Origin: an uncultured Bacillota bacterium
GTDB taxonomy: Bacteria > Bacillota > Clostridia > Oscillospirales > Oscillospiraceae
Reading direction: 5' to 3'
NCBI GenBank assembly: GCA_947383275.1
Contig: CANDCW010000006.1
Span: 1-60,130 of the forward strand
DNA: 60,130 bases
Shown here: positions 59,735 through 60,130 of the stretch, in pieces
How positions within the stretch are numbered: the first letter of the stretch is position 1
How the letters are laid out: each line of letters opens with the position of its first letter
The notes under the pieces: model-generated
What the model was told of the DNA's origin: nothing
The model's input: the letters and a program-made list of their open reading frames with translations, nothing else
Databases searched by the model: none
Position numbers and translations under genes: made by a program

Positions 59735-60130
59735 TTCTGCGTCCATAGGTGGTTTTCGTAATAACAGGTTCGCTGATTTCCGGTACTTCTACTTCCTCCA
59801 GGAAGTTGAAAACGATTTTGACCTTCTGCGTCCGTTTGCCGCTGGACTTATCCGGGGCATAGACGATGACCTGCTTGATGAACTCGTTCACGATGGTCGG
59901 CGTCAGCTCCGGGATGTCCACATACTTTTCCAGTAGGGCAAGGAACTGGTCAACATGGTCCTCCATTTCCTCACGGGTCGCAACCCAGTCCTCAAGACCG
60001 ATGACCTCGTTGTTGAGCGCAGCCTGCTCCGCCTCATAGCCCTCCAGCATCTTCAGGTATCGCTCCTGGCTCAGGGAGCCGAGTACCATGTCCTCGTAAA
60101 TACGGGTGATGAGCTTGTCGATGTCCGCCA
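59724..60130 (-). CDS. Large serine recombinase, C-terminal part (TnpX-like, DUF4368)
   Basis: The 135 codons visible run past the window end. RIYEDMVLGSLSQERYLKML, then EGYEAEQAALNNEV, and the final EFIKQVIVYAPDK segment match the C-terminal coiled-coil/DUF4368 part of transposon-type serine recombinases, such as the Tn4451 group. The catalytic N-terminus is off the edge. Such enzymes sit at one end of their element, which supports a boundary near 59675. Confidence 0.85.
   Translation of the reverse strand, partial: ADIDKLITRIYEDMVLGSLSQERYLKMLEGYEAEQAALNNEVIGLEDWVATREEMEDHVDQFLALLEKYVDIPELTPTIVNEFIKQVIVYAPDKSSGKRTQKVKIVFNFLEEVEVPEISEPVITKTTYGRRKTA

Larger units (their letters stand above)
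59676..60130. mobile_element. End of an integrated element carrying a large serine recombinase
   Basis: The left edge is set where the rpsI terminator stops making sense. The first bases hold a small palindrome (AATAGT / ACTATT, 59678-59697). The recombinase gene ends at 59724, inside the element and reading outward from it. The other end is outside the window. The size and cargo are unknown. Confidence 0.6.

Noticed and set aside
1..60130. CRISPR array or phage region
   Set aside because: No regularly spaced repeats and no phage structural genes were seen; the only mobile sequence is the recombinase end after rpsI.

Overview
This 60.1 kb window comes from the chromosome of a GC-rich, spore-forming member of the Bacillota. 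The forespore sigma factor SigG, the YqfC/YqfD/PhoH set, TepA/UppP/FtsK and IreB all point to Clostridia. Base composition and the AroE-AroK fusion suggest an Oscillospiraceae gut anaerobe of the Flavonifractor/Lawsonibacter/Intestinimonas kind. The genus is inference.

Layout. (1) 1-2.4 kb: the 3' part of rpoC and its terminator. (2) 2.4-5.0 kb: a large flagellin-related protein with a carbohydrate-binding-like centre; its leader carries an exact SigD-type -10 element. (3) 5.2-11.1 kb, minus strand: a shikimate operon aroA-aroC-pheA-aroEK-aroD, preceded by a promoter, a 32-codon Tyr/Phe/Trp leader peptide and an attenuator-type terminator. (4) 11.1-32.8 kb, minus strand: an 18-gene Wzx/Wzy-type surface polysaccharide operon reading from one promoter near 32.78 kb. 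It holds two GT4 and five GT2 glycosyltransferases plus one unclassified transferase-like protein, a flippase, a polymerase candidate, two chain-length-type proteins (one with a degenerate GGDEF domain), a pyruvyl transferase, a coiled-coil protein, a phosphoesterase and CotH/DUF4956. The last two genes each look frameshifted by one base. (5) 32.9-37.3 kb: small regulators and the sporulation set phoH-yqfD-yqfC. (6) 37.5-40.8 kb, plus strand: SOS-type dinB, a phosphate permease and a ZIP metal transporter with a structured leader. (7) 40.8-48.4 kb, minus strand: sigG (RBS in a long hairpin), DUF523, ireB, an MFS transporter, ftsK/spoIIIE, uppP and tepA. (8) 48.6-55.3 kb, plus strand: an envelope operon with SLH-transglutaminase, MBOAT acyltransferase, DHHW/AlgJ-like protein, a lipoprotein and a VanX-like dipeptidase. 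(9) 55.4-58.5 kb: an AGE-family epimerase, an MBL hydrolase and TtcA. (10) 58.7-60.1 kb: rplM-rpsI, then the end of a mobile element whose large serine recombinase runs off the window. The element seems to have inserted into the rpsI terminator.

The most interesting items are the aromatic leader-peptide attenuator, the D0-less flagellin-like adhesin with its SigD-like signal, the Wzz/degenerate-GGDEF fusion, the RNA structures before the ZIP transporter and sigG, and the element boundary in the rpsI terminator. No CRISPR array, rRNA or tRNA was seen. All calls were made by reading the sequence; no database search was run.
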